Assembly: GCA_937924895.1 (NCBI GenBank)
Contig: CALEYP010000081.1
Location: forward strand, 1 to 63,170
Direction: 5' to 3'
Length of the DNA stretch: 63,170 nucleotides
Origin: an uncultured Alphaproteobacteria bacterium
Lineage (GTDB): Bacteria > Pseudomonadota > Alphaproteobacteria > Puniceispirillales > Puniceispirillaceae
Part shown: positions 7,660 to 15,487 of the stretch, piece by piece
Position numbering within the stretch: the stretch's first letter is position 1
How the letters are laid out: each line of letters begins with the position of its first letter
Position numbers and translations under genes: made by a program
The notes under the pieces: model-generated
What the model saw: only the letters and a program-made list of their open reading frames with translations
Told to the model about the DNA's origin: nothing
Databases searched by the model: none

Positions 7660-7685
7660 TGCCATCACATAATTAACAGATGGCA
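7660..7685. promoter_or_regulatory. Inverted repeat around a -10-like element upstream of hisB
   Basis: TGCCATC (7660-7666) and GATGGCA (7679-7685) form a perfect 7-bp inverted repeat. The 12-base centre contains CATAAT (7668-7673), 5 of 6 to the -10 consensus. No good -35 is visible. A protein bound here would block a promoter, or the RNA could fold as a hairpin. The right arm contains the ATG of the mini-ORF at 7680. Confidence 0.4.
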
Positions 7686-7715
7686 TATTCGCACACAGCA
7701 CATCACACCCCCTGA
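7680..7715 (+). CDS. Possible his leader peptide (His-rich mini-ORF)
   Basis: An 11-codon ORF, MAYSHTAHHTP followed by TGA, ends 14 bases before the hisB ATG. Three of its 11 codons are His, two of them adjacent. The ATG lies 6 bases after the CATAAT -10-like element, so a transcript from it would begin at or near the ATG (leaderless). There is no upstream ribosome site. The His codon pair (7702-7706) can pair with GTGAT (7720-7724) next to the hisB start. By family knowledge, his operons in enterobacteria use such leaders; here it is only a sequence resemblance and may be chance. Confidence 0.25.
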   Translation: MAYSHTAHHTP

Positions 7716-7729
7716 TGAGGTGATATCAC

Positions 7730-8329
7730 ATGAGACAAGCGACCGTTACACGCCGGACAAATGAGACAGATATCGAAGTGACACTTGTACTAGATGGTAC
7801 AGGCAAAGCCGAGATTGAAACAGGTATTGGGTTTCTTGACCATATGCTAGAGCAAGTGGCACGTCATAGCTTGATAGATATTACGCTAAAGGCTAAAGGT
7901 GACTTGCATATTGATGATCACCACACCACAGAAGATACAGGCTGGGCCATTGGTCAGGCTTTGCGTGACGCCTTGGGCGATCGCAAAGGTATCACTCGTT
8001 ATGCCCATTCTTATTTACCTATGGATGAGTGCCTATCTCGTGTTGCAATTGATGTATCAGGCCGCCCTTTCTTGGTATGGAAGGCAGAGTTGCCTGCCCC
8101 AAAATTGAGCAGCATGGAAACCGAATTATTCCGTGAATGGTTCCAAGCATTTGCGATGGGCGCTGGGGTGACATTGCATGTTGAAAATCTCTATGGGATT
8201 AACACGCATCATATTGTGGAAAGCATCTTTAAAGGATTAGCGCGCGCATTACGGCAAGCTATTGCGATTGATGCGGCACAGGCTGATCGCATTCCTTCGA
8301 CCAAGGGCACGCTTGGCGGCTCATTATAA
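7730..8329 (+). CDS. hisB: Imidazoleglycerol-phosphate dehydratase
   Basis: The 199-residue enzyme dehydrates imidazole glycerol phosphate to imidazole acetol phosphate in histidine synthesis. It is the monofunctional form, without the phosphatase domain of E. coli HisB. The metal-binding motifs GFLDHMLEQ, DDHHTTED and NTHHIVES are intact, and the C-terminus is the usual STKGTLGGSL type. It is the first gene of the his cluster; the 95 bases upstream hold the palindromes and mini-ORF listed separately. The ribosome site is GAGG, nine bases before the ATG. Confidence 0.96.
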   Translation: MRQATVTRRTNETDIEVTLVLDGTGKAEIETGIGFLDHMLEQVARHSLIDITLKAKGDLHIDDHHTTEDTGWAIGQALRDALGDRKGITRYAHSYLPMDECLSRVAIDVSGRPFLVWKAELPAPKLSSMETELFREWFQAFAMGAGVTLHVENLYGINTHHIVESIFKGLARALRQAIAIDAAQADRIPSTKGTLGGSL

Positions 8330-8386
8330 TCATATCTAACATGGCATGGCATCTTGATGCTATGCCTTTGATAAGGCAGCACACTT

Positions 8387-9031
8387 ATGCGACACATCGC
8401 CGTCATTGATTATGGGTCTGGCAATCTGCATTCTGTTTTACATGCTGTAAAAGCGGCATCTTCAACATTATCGGAGAGCTGTCACATCTCTTTGGCCACA
8501 ACCGCGAAAGAGATTGCCGCAGCTGATGCTATTATTTTGCCAGGTGTAGGTCACTTTGCTGATTGTCGGGCCAATTTGGCGCAAGTCGAAGATTTGGAAC
8601 AGCAATTAGCTGATAAAGTTCTTACCAAAGCGACACCGTTTCTGGGAATTTGCGTTGGCATGCAATTATTGGCGACAACAGGCCATGAAGGCACAAAAGT
8701 CGCAGGCCTAGATTGGATCGCCGGCGATGTGACACGCCTGCAGCCTGACGATGGACAGCTTAAAATTCCGCATATGGGATGGAATGATGTCACAATTCAT
8801 CACTCGCATCCTGTGTTGCGTCATATGTCTGCCTCGCCAGTGATGTATTTTGTTCATAGCTATCATTTCGAAGCAGTTGAAACAGATAAGGTGATTGCCT
8901 CAACCCATTATGGCCAAGAGGTGACAGCGATTGTGGCGCGTGATACGATGATCGGCACGCAATTTCACCCAGAAAAGAGCCAAAAGGAAGGTCTTGCCTG
9001 TTTGGCAGGATTTCTCGAATGGCGCCCATAG
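8387..9031 (+). CDS. hisH: Imidazole glycerol phosphate synthase, glutaminase subunit
   Basis: The 214-residue class I glutamine amidotransferase releases ammonia for HisF. The N-terminus IDYGSGNLHS, the nucleophile Cys89 in LGICVGMQLL, and the His/Glu pair in FHPEKSQ complete the catalytic triad. It lies 57 bases after hisB, and its partner hisF is three genes downstream. Confidence 0.96.
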   Translation: MRHIAVIDYGSGNLHSVLHAVKAASSTLSESCHISLATTAKEIAAADAIILPGVGHFADCRANLAQVEDLEQQLADKVLTKATPFLGICVGMQLLATTGHEGTKVAGLDWIAGDVTRLQPDDGQLKIPHMGWNDVTIHHSHPVLRHMSASPVMYFVHSYHFEAVETDKVIASTHYGQEVTAIVARDTMIGTQFHPEKSQKEGLACLAGFLEWRP

Positions 9032-9040
9032 GAAAGCCCC

Positions 9041-9586
9041 ATGAGTTCAGATAATTTCACTGTTGATAAAGCGCGCACCACACTGGAAACAGTGACAGAG
9101 CTATCAGCGAATGATTTATCAGAAATTTGCGATGCCACAGAAGAAGCGATTTTGGCAGGGGGTGGTTTCGGATGGCTTGCGCCGCCGCCTCGCAATATCC
9201 TTGAAGATTATTGGCGTGGGGTGCTGCTTATCCCTGAACGTAGCTTGATCGTCGGTAAAGTTGATATGGTGATTGCGGGTTCATGCCAGATTTTGCGCCC
9301 CCCGCGGAATAATGAGGCGCAGGCCTTTGCCTGCCAGCTCACGACCTTCTTCCTTGCCCCATGGGCCCGTGGTCATGGTTTGGCAAAAAGGCTGGTTGAT
9401 GAAGCAACAGATACAGCGAAATCGCAAGGCTTTCAGGTGGTGAATCTGGATGTGCGGGCGACACAAGAAAGAGCGATCCAATCATTTGAAGCCTGTGGCT
9501 TTCAACGAGTTGGCACCAATCCTTATTATGCGCTTGTCGATGGTGACTATGTGCCTGGTTATTATTATTCAAAAGAAATTCGGTAA
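9041..9586 (+). CDS. GNAT-family N-acetyltransferase inside the his operon
   Basis: A 181-residue protein with a GNAT fold: the acetyl-CoA-binding loop is seen at ARGHGLAKRLVDEA (about residues 110-123), and the RAIQSFEACGFQRVG segment is the usual C-terminal motif. The substrate is unknown. It is tightly packed, 9 bases after hisH and 6 before hisA, in the same direction, so it is co-transcribed with histidine genes. There is no sequence reason to assign it a histidine pathway step. The residues before the GNAT core (1-40) are family-specific. Confidence 0.82.
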   Translation: MSSDNFTVDKARTTLETVTELSANDLSEICDATEEAILAGGGFGWLAPPPRNILEDYWRGVLLIPERSLIVGKVDMVIAGSCQILRPPRNNEAQAFACQLTTFFLAPWARGHGLAKRLVDEATDTAKSQGFQVVNLDVRATQERAIQSFEACGFQRVGTNPYYALVDGDYVPGYYYSKEIR

Positions 9587-9592
9587 AAGAGC

Positions 9593-10342
9593 ATGACAGT
9601 TCAGGATTTTGAAATTTATCCCGCGATTGATCTGAAAGATGGGCAGGGCGTCCGCCTGTTGCATGGTGATTTTGACAAAATGACCATCTATGCCCCTGAT
9701 CCAGGGGCGAAGGCGGCTGAGTTCTTGGCCCAAGGGGCGCGCTGGGTGCATGTCGTCGATTTAGATGGGGCCTTGGCTGGCAATGGTGTGAATAAGGAAG
9801 CGGTAGCTGATATCTTAAATACAGGCGCTCAAATTCAATTAGGGGGCGGCATCAGACAGCTCTCTCATATTGAAAGCTGGCTTGAGGCAGGTGTCGCACG
9901 TGTGATCCTAGGGACAGCTGCTTTACGCTCGCCAGATTTGGTGATTGAGGCAGCAAAAGCCTTCCCTGGTCAGATTGCCGTTGGCGCTGATGCAAAGGGC
10001 GGCATGATTGCAGCAGAAGGGTGGCTTGATGTATCCGACGTCCCAACCGTTGATTTGGTCAAACGGTTTGAAGATTGTGGTGTCGCAGCGGTCATCTTTA
10101 CCGATATTGGACGGGACGGCGCGCTAACAGGTGTGAATGCCGAAGCCACGGCAGAATTAGCATCTGCTGTCTCTATCCCGATCATCGCCTCAGGTGGTGT
10201 CGCTGGTATGGGTGATATTGCGGCTTGCTTGGCGCATGCCAAAACAGGGATTGCAGGCGTGATCACAGGCCGTGCCATTTATGATGGCCGTCTCGATCTC
10301 GCTGAGGCGCTTCGTGCGGCAGAAGAGGCAAAATCATGTTAA
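9593..10342 (+). CDS. hisA: ProFAR isomerase (phosphoribosylformimino-AICAR-P isomerase)
   Basis: The 249-residue TIM-barrel enzyme isomerises ProFAR to PRFAR. The start IYPAIDLKDGQGVRL holds the catalytic Asp, LGGGIRQL and ASGGVAGMGD are the phosphate-binding loops, and the second catalytic Asp lies in FTDIGRDGAL. It overlaps the next gene, the homologous barrel hisF, by 7 bases. Confidence 0.96.
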   Translation: MTVQDFEIYPAIDLKDGQGVRLLHGDFDKMTIYAPDPGAKAAEFLAQGARWVHVVDLDGALAGNGVNKEAVADILNTGAQIQLGGGIRQLSHIESWLEAGVARVILGTAALRSPDLVIEAAKAFPGQIAVGADAKGGMIAAEGWLDVSDVPTVDLVKRFEDCGVAAVIFTDIGRDGALTGVNAEATAELASAVSIPIIASGGVAGMGDIAACLAHAKTGIAGVITGRAIYDGRLDLAEALRAAEEAKSC

Positions 10343-11103
10343 ATGCCCGTGTCATTCCCTGTCTTGATGTACATGATGGCCGCGTGGTCAAAGGGGTCAA
10401 TTTCGTCAATCTCGTGGATGCGGGCGATCCGGTAGAACAGGCAAAAATCTATGATGCCGCTGGGGCAGATGAGTTATGTTTCCTTGATATTACGGCCAGT
10501 CATGAAGGGCGTGATGCCATTTATGATGTGATTGCCGAGGTAGCTGATCATTGTTTTATGCCGCTTACTGTTGGGGGCGGCGTGCGTCAGGTCGAAGATT
10601 TCCGCAAAATGCTTCTCTCAGGCGCTGATAAAGTATCGGTGAATTCCTCAGCCGTCTCTGACCCAGATTTATTGTCACGTGCCGCGGATAAATTTGGCAC
10701 CCAATGTGTGGTCTTGGCCATTGATGCCCGTCTCAATGATGAGGGCATGTTTGAGGTTTTCACACATGGTGGACGGAAAGCCACAGGTATCGATGCGGTC
10801 GCATGGGCTGCAGAAGGGGCAAAACGAGGCGCAGGTGAAATTCTTCTCACCTCAATGCGTGGTGACGGCACAAAGGATGGGTTTGATTTGCCTTTGACCA
10901 GAGCGGTCTCTGATGCGGTTTCAATCCCTGTGATTGCATCTGGTGGTGCGGGAAAACCAGAAGATTTTGCCACCGCTGTCACAGAGGGTCATGCCTCTGC
11001 CGTCTTGGCGGCCTCAGTGTTCCATTTTGGCCAAATGACGATTGATGAGGCCAAAGCCGCGATGCAAGAGGCTGGCGTCCCTGTGCGTCGTCTGGCAGAG
11101 TAA
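10336..11103 (+). CDS. hisF: Imidazole glycerol phosphate synthase, cyclase subunit
   Basis: The 255-residue TIM barrel uses HisH-derived ammonia to convert PRFAR to imidazole glycerol phosphate and AICAR. Motifs include RVIPCLDVHDGRVVKG with the catalytic Asp, FLDITAS, VGGGVRQ and LLTSMRGDGTKDG with the second Asp, and ASGGAGKPEDF. Its ATG lies inside the hisA 3' end, so translation is coupled. Confidence 0.97.
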   Translation: MLNARVIPCLDVHDGRVVKGVNFVNLVDAGDPVEQAKIYDAAGADELCFLDITASHEGRDAIYDVIAEVADHCFMPLTVGGGVRQVEDFRKMLLSGADKVSVNSSAVSDPDLLSRAADKFGTQCVVLAIDARLNDEGMFEVFTHGGRKATGIDAVAWAAEGAKRGAGEILLTSMRGDGTKDGFDLPLTRAVSDAVSIPVIASGGAGKPEDFATAVTEGHASAVLAASVFHFGQMTIDEAKAAMQEAGVPVRRLAE

Positions 11104-11133
11104 GTGATAGAGCAACCATAAGATGGCATAGTT

Positions 11134-11466
11134 ATGACACAGAGCACCCATATTTTAGATGCGCTATTTGCAACCATCCAAGGCAAAGCCTCAGACGATC
11201 CTAAAGCTAGCTATACTGCAAGCCTTCTCGCGAACGCTCCAGAATTGCCAGCGCGCAAAGTGAGTGAAGAAGCTGTGGAAGTGCTGATTGAGGCCTTGCG
11301 AGGTGATAGCGCAAAGTTGGCCTCTGAATCAGCTGACCTGTTATATCATTTACTGGTTGTTTGGCAGGCAGGGGGTGTGCGTCCTGATGATGTCTGGTCG
11401 ATCCTTGCAAATCGGCAGGGCCTGTCAGGACATGATGAAAAAGCGAGCCGCAAAACCACATCCTAA
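11134..11466 (+). CDS. hisE: Phosphoribosyl-ATP pyrophosphatase
   Basis: The 110-residue all-alpha MazG-like enzyme hydrolyses phosphoribosyl-ATP to phosphoribosyl-AMP, the second step of histidine synthesis. The metal-binding KVSEEAVEVLIEAL and ESADLLYHLLV helices carry the acidic residues. HisE and HisI are separate proteins here, as in most alphaproteobacteria; hisG, hisD, hisC and hisI are not in the window. It lies 30 bases after hisF. Confidence 0.95.
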   Translation: MTQSTHILDALFATIQGKASDDPKASYTASLLANAPELPARKVSEEAVEVLIEALRGDSAKLASESADLLYHLLVVWQAGGVRPDDVWSILANRQGLSGHDEKASRKTTS

Positions 11467-11486
11467 GTCACAAGCAGGAGACCAAT

Positions 11487-11846
11487 ATGGCCTATGATGA
11501 TCAAAATATATTCGCCAAAATTCTGCGCGGCGAAATTCCGTGCCAGACACATGATGAATGTGACCATACGCTTGCCTTTCACGATATTCAGCCGCAAGCC
11601 CCGACACATATCCTTGTCATTCCCAAGGGCGCTTATACAGATATGTCAGATTTCGCGGCGCATGCCTCGGCTGAGGAACAAGCCGCCTTTGTTGCCGCGA
11701 TTGGTCGCGCTGCCACGAAAGCTGGTTTGACAGAAGGCGGCTATCGTATCATTGCCAATAGTGGTGCGCATGGCTGTCAGGAAGTACCTCATTTGCATAT
11801 GCATATTTTAGGTGGTGAGGTCATCGGCCCGCTACGCGCTAGATAA
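11487..11846 (+). CDS. HIT family (HINT-type) nucleotide hydrolase
   Basis: A 119-residue histidine-triad protein; the triad HLHMHIL (His102, His104, His106) is intact, with a fourth His at position 95. HINT proteins hydrolyse adenosine phosphoramidates and AMP-lysine. It follows hisE by 20 bases with an AGGAG-type ribosome site, at the end of the his cluster, an arrangement common in this class. The physiological substrate is unknown. Confidence 0.92.
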   Translation: MAYDDQNIFAKILRGEIPCQTHDECDHTLAFHDIQPQAPTHILVIPKGAYTDMSDFAAHASAEEQAAFVAAIGRAATKAGLTEGGYRIIANSGAHGCQEVPHLHMHILGGEVIGPLRAR

Positions 11847-11900
11847 GAGCTATTCTGCAATCTGACGAAGCGCGTTGTTTCAAAAGATTAACCTTTTTAC

Positions 11901-11942
11901 CATGAGATGAGATGATCACAGTCTGGGGGCCCTCATCTCATG
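11901..11942 (+). promoter_or_regulatory. Hairpin covering the yifB start codon
   Basis: CATGAGATGAG (11901-11911) is perfectly complementary to CTCATCTCATG (11932-11942), an 11-bp stem with a 20-base loop. The right arm contains the ATG (11940-11942) of the comM-like gene, and the only G-rich ribosome site (GGGGG, 11925-11929) is in the loop. If the stem forms in the mRNA it would hide the start codon. Confidence 0.45.
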
Positions 11943-13409
11943 CAAGCAGTCATTCAGACGTTAGCCTATCGCGGGATTGATACGGTTCCTGTTGCGGTGC
12001 AAGTGCATTTATCAAATGGCTTGCCAGCGATGGCGATTGTCGGTCTGGCAGATAAGGCTGTGGCAGAATCAAAAGAACGGATCAGAGCCGCCTTATCGTC
12101 GATAGGATTGGCACTCCCTGCCAAACGCATTGCTGTAAATCTCGCACCAGCAGATGTGACAAAAGAGGGTGCGCATTTTGATCTACCTATTGCCTGTGGT
12201 TTGTTAGCCGCTATGGGCGTTATCCCCTCTGATATGGTCCAAGAGGCAGTCATTTTAGGCGAATTATCCCTAGATGGGAAAATTGCCCCTGTCTCTGGCA
12301 TTCTGCCAGCTGCAATACATGCAGCCGCGCTGGGTCACCCGTTAATTTGTCCCTATGATAATGGACAAGAAGCGCGATGGGCAGGCGAGATACCCATTAT
12401 GGCAGCGCCCGATCTGTTATCTCTGATTCAGCATGTGACAGGCAAAGCATGGCTTGCCTCGCCAGAGCTACCGACAAAGCTACCACTACCGCCCTATCCC
12501 GATATGGCAGATGTGCAAGGCCAAGAAACCGCCAAACGAGCGCTGGAAATCACAGCGGCAGGACAGCACCATTTGCTCATGATAGGCCCACCTGGGGCTG
12601 GGAAATCAATGCTTGCCAGCCGGCTACCAGGGTTGTTGCCGCCACTTACCAGCCACGAAGCGTTAGAGGTTACGATGATACAATCACTGGCAGGTTTGAC
12701 CCTGCAGACAGGTGATAGTGGTATTCGCACCGCGCGTCCCTATCGTGATCCCCATCATTCGGCCTCGATGCCTGCCTTAGTGGGTGGCGGGAGCAAAGCG
12801 CGGCCAGGGGAGATTTCACTCGCGCATCATGGCGTGTTATTTTTAGATGAGTTGCCTGAATTTCAACGAGTGGCGCTGGATTCATTGCGACAGCCGTTAG
12901 AGACAGGCGAAGTGGTGATTGCCAGAGCCAATCATCATATCAGATACCCTGCCCGCTTTCAGTTAGTGGCGGCGATGAATCCCTGCCGTTGTGGGTATCT
13001 ATCTGATCCAGGACGCGCTTGTAGCCGCGCGCCTGACTGTGCCAAAAGTTATATTGCGCGTCTATCAGGTCCGCTTCTAGATAGGTTTGACATTATGATT
13101 GATGTGGCAGAGCTGGCCTCTCATCATCTGATAACACCTCAAAAAGCTGAACCGACATCTGTGATGAGAGATCGCATTTTGGCCGCGCGGCACTTCGCCA
13201 CTAAACGCGCCAGCGCTGAGGATAGCCTATCCCGCGCAGCTGTCACCTATCTGAAAACGCATCTGGAAACACTTCGCATCTCAGCTCGTGCGTATCATAA
13301 AATCCTAGGTGTTGCGCGCACCATTGCTGATTTAGATGCCTCGCCAGAGGTTGAACAGCCGCATTTAAGCGAAGCTATCTCTTATCGTAAAATGCGGTTG
13401 CTGTCATGA
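11940..13409 (+). CDS. comM: YifB/ComM-family Mg-chelatase-like AAA+ ATPase
   Basis: A 489-residue protein with an N-terminal Lon-protease-like ChlI domain (about 20-165; AIVGLADKAVAESKERI), a Mg-chelatase AAA+ domain with Walker A GPPGAGKS near residue 216 and Walker B VLFLDELPEF, and a C-terminal helical domain. The Vibrio and Haemophilus ComM is a helicase that helps integrate transformed DNA; competence in this organism is not shown. The start codon lies in a hairpin. The 3' end overlaps convergent gshB by 28 bases. Confidence 0.88.
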   Translation: MQAVIQTLAYRGIDTVPVAVQVHLSNGLPAMAIVGLADKAVAESKERIRAALSSIGLALPAKRIAVNLAPADVTKEGAHFDLPIACGLLAAMGVIPSDMVQEAVILGELSLDGKIAPVSGILPAAIHAAALGHPLICPYDNGQEARWAGEIPIMAAPDLLSLIQHVTGKAWLASPELPTKLPLPPYPDMADVQGQETAKRALEITAAGQHHLLMIGPPGAGKSMLASRLPGLLPPLTSHEALEVTMIQSLAGLTLQTGDSGIRTARPYRDPHHSASMPALVGGGSKARPGEISLAHHGVLFLDELPEFQRVALDSLRQPLETGEVVIARANHHIRYPARFQLVAAMNPCRCGYLSDPGRACSRAPDCAKSYIARLSGPLLDRFDIMIDVAELASHHLITPQKAEPTSVMRDRILAARHFATKRASAEDSLSRAAVTYLKTHLETLRISARAYHKILGVARTIADLDASPEVEQPHLSEAISYRKMRLLS

Positions 13410-14350
13410 TGAGGGGCACGGGCTTCAATCACATCAAATAGCTGTGCAGCTAATGAAATACCTGTGAATCGCTCAAATTCACGCACACCGGTTGGCGAGG
13501 TGACATTGATTTCTGTTAAATAGTCACCAATGACGTCAATCCCAACAAAATACAGCCCGCGTTCACGTAATACTGGGCCGATAATATCGCATATCTCTTG
13601 ATCTCGTTCTGTGAGGTCTGTGGCCATGGCTTGACCGCCGACATGCATATTTGATCGCGCTTCATCTGCGGCTGGGACACGATTGATCGCGCCAACAGCT
13701 TTACCATCAATGAGAATAATGCGCTTATCGCCCTTGGTCACATCTGGCAAATAGGCTTGCACCATGACAGGTTCCCGCGAGGTTTCAAAAAACATCTCAA
13801 GCAAGGCGTTAAAATTCTTATCACCCTCGCGTAGTAAGAAGACACCGGCGCCACCATTGCCATAAAGCGGCTTGATAATGATATCACCATGACGATCACG
13901 GAAAGACGCAATCGCGTCACTATCGCGGCTAACCATCGTTGGTGGCATCAATTCAGGAAAATCAAGCACCATAATTTTTTCAGGGGCATTGCGCACTTCG
14001 GCTGGATGATTGACGACCATCGTGCTTGGCGGCAAATGTTCGAGCAAATGCGTCGCTGTGATATAGGCCATATCAAAGGGCGGGTCTTGGCGCATTAAGA
14101 TGACATCCATTTCATCCAAAGGCTGCATGCCAAGCATTTCTTCATCAAAATGATTGCCTACCTCATCTCTGACAGTGAGGCGTCTGACCTGTGCGATAAG
14201 GCGCCCTTCATCGAGGCTCATTTCAGTTGGCAGATAATAGAAAAGCGCATGACCGCGCGCCTGCGCTTCAAGGGCAAAGGCAAAGCTTGTATCGCCTCGG
14301 ATATCAAGCCCCGCTACAGGGTCCATCTGCAGTGCGACGCGCAAAGACAT
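13382..14350 (-). CDS. gshB: Glutathione synthetase
   Basis: A 322-residue ATP-grasp enzyme joining gamma-glutamylcysteine and glycine. Visible are MRQDPPFDMAYI, the NHPAEVRNAPEK segment, the IIIKPLYGNGGAGVF ATP loop and the C-terminal INVTSPTGVREFE. The length is typical. It lies 11 bases after the BON lipoprotein gene in the same direction and overlaps the yifB 3' end. Confidence 0.95.
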   Translation of the reverse strand: MSLRVALQMDPVAGLDIRGDTSFAFALEAQARGHALFYYLPTEMSLDEGRLIAQVRRLTVRDEVGNHFDEEMLGMQPLDEMDVILMRQDPPFDMAYITATHLLEHLPPSTMVVNHPAEVRNAPEKIMVLDFPELMPPTMVSRDSDAIASFRDRHGDIIIKPLYGNGGAGVFLLREGDKNFNALLEMFFETSREPVMVQAYLPDVTKGDKRIILIDGKAVGAINRVPAADEARSNMHVGGQAMATDLTERDQEICDIIGPVLRERGLYFVGIDVIGDYLTEINVTSPTGVREFERFTGISLAAQLFDVIEARAPHHDSNRILR

Positions 14351-14361
14351 AACATTTGTCC

Positions 14362-14955
14362 CTATTCGCGTCTGTCAGATGACAAGATGATGTAATCAAC
14401 CACTTTCTTTGCGAAAGGCAGTTCCTGTGCCAATTCAATGATGCGGGCTCTCTCTTCTTCTGAGGCTGCCACACCAGAGAGATACACAACGCCATCGACC
14501 ACATCGATAGAGAAATTCAAGGATGACACTTCGCCATCACCAATGATTTTCAGGCGCAATTGCGCAGCAGCAGCAAAATCTTTGGCACGTGTTTTTAACG
14601 AGGCGCTATCTGTCACATTCACTTCATTGACAACTTCACGCACCCCTTTGATTTCCCAAGCAAGGCGCGTGGCATTAATCTTCTTTTCCTGTGTTGAGAT
14701 GGTGCCTGTCAATAAGACAGCCCCTTCATTCACAGCAATTGACACCTTCTCCACAAGTTCAACATCTGTGCGCAGAAACTTATCGGCCAATTTTGTCTTA
14801 ATCACCCCATCTGCCACAGAGGTTGAAAAGCCTTTTTCTGTTGATGAGGCTGCCACAGCGGCCGTACCAACCCCAACAATAGCGGGGGCACAGGCTGAAA
14901 GCGCCAGCATTGATGTCATCAAAAGTGCCGTGATAAGAGAGGCGATACGAGACAT
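14362..14955 (-). CDS. BON-domain lipoprotein (DolP/YraP-like)
   Basis: A 197-residue lipoprotein: signal peptide 1-21, lipobox ALSAC with Cys22, then two BON domains (about 47-114 and 125-195). The E. coli DolP lipoprotein has the same architecture and protects the outer membrane. Genomic context supports it: rsmI, yraN and an lpoA-like gene lie next to dolP in E. coli too. The ribosome site AAAGGAGC precedes the ATG. The 133 bases upstream contain a small inverted repeat, AAATCT-N8-AGATTT (15025-15044), but no gene. Confidence 0.88.
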   Translation of the reverse strand: MSRIASLITALLMTSMLALSACAPAIVGVGTAAVAASSTEKGFSTSVADGVIKTKLADKFLRTDVELVEKVSIAVNEGAVLLTGTISTQEKKINATRLAWEIKGVREVVNEVNVTDSASLKTRAKDFAAAAQLRLKIIGDGEVSSLNFSIDVVDGVVYLSGVAASEEERARIIELAQELPFAKKVVDYIILSSDRRE

Positions 14956-15088
14956 ATTAACAGCTCCTTTAAGCGGCGAAGGGTAAGAGATTCTCTACTG
15001 AATTTGTTGTACTCTATTTCACCCAAATCTCACAAGTTAGATTTTCGATCCAAGGCCCTACCACGATGGCGTCAAGCGAGACATGTTA

Positions 15089-15475
15089 TCATTCAGAAAC
15101 CGAGAGCGGGCCGCAATCACGCCACATCTTGATGCGCCCCCAACCCGTTACAATGGCAAGCATCATTTGGATATGACAGCCCTGATAGCGTGGATGATGC
15201 GCAAGGAATAACGCCGAGGCGCGATAAAAGCGTTGATGAGAGCGCGGGCTGAGAGGAAAAGAGCTGACCTGCCAGCGGCGACGATATTTGACCTCAATAA
15301 AAGCCAGATGGTGGCCACGTCTGAGGATGAGGTCAATTTCGCCTAATGTGGTTTGATAACGCCGATATAGTGGCCAATAGCCCTGAAAAAGAAAGAAAAC
15401 TAATATATAAATTTCAGCAAGCCGCCCCCGCCATTCTGCCGTTTGATAGCTTCGTTTAGGGCGGGGATGTGTCAT
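15089..15475 (-). CDS. YraN family protein (UPF0102, endonuclease-like fold)
   Basis: A 128-residue protein with the restriction-endonuclease-like core of UPF0102: an AEWRGRLAE helix, GEIDLILRRG with the conserved Asp, and FIEVKYRRR with Glu-x-Lys. The function of YraN is not established. It lies 12 bases downstream of rsmI in the same direction, the usual pairing. In this copy the middle segment is rich in His, Arg and aromatic residues. Confidence 0.85.
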   Translation of the reverse strand: MTHPRPKRSYQTAEWRGRLAEIYILVFFLFQGYWPLYRRYQTTLGEIDLILRRGHHLAFIEVKYRRRWQVSSFPLSPRSHQRFYRASALFLAHHPRYQGCHIQMMLAIVTGWGRIKMWRDCGPLSVSE

Positions 15476-15487
15476 AGTCTTTCCAGA

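Noticed and set aside
10587..10982. Minus-strand ORF of 131 codons inside hisF
   Set aside because: Antisense to the conserved hisF frame; no recognised motif or ribosome site.
14438..14986. Plus-strand ORF of 182 codons antisense to the BON lipoprotein
   Set aside because: The minus-strand frame has a signal peptide, lipobox and two BON domains; the plus frame has none.
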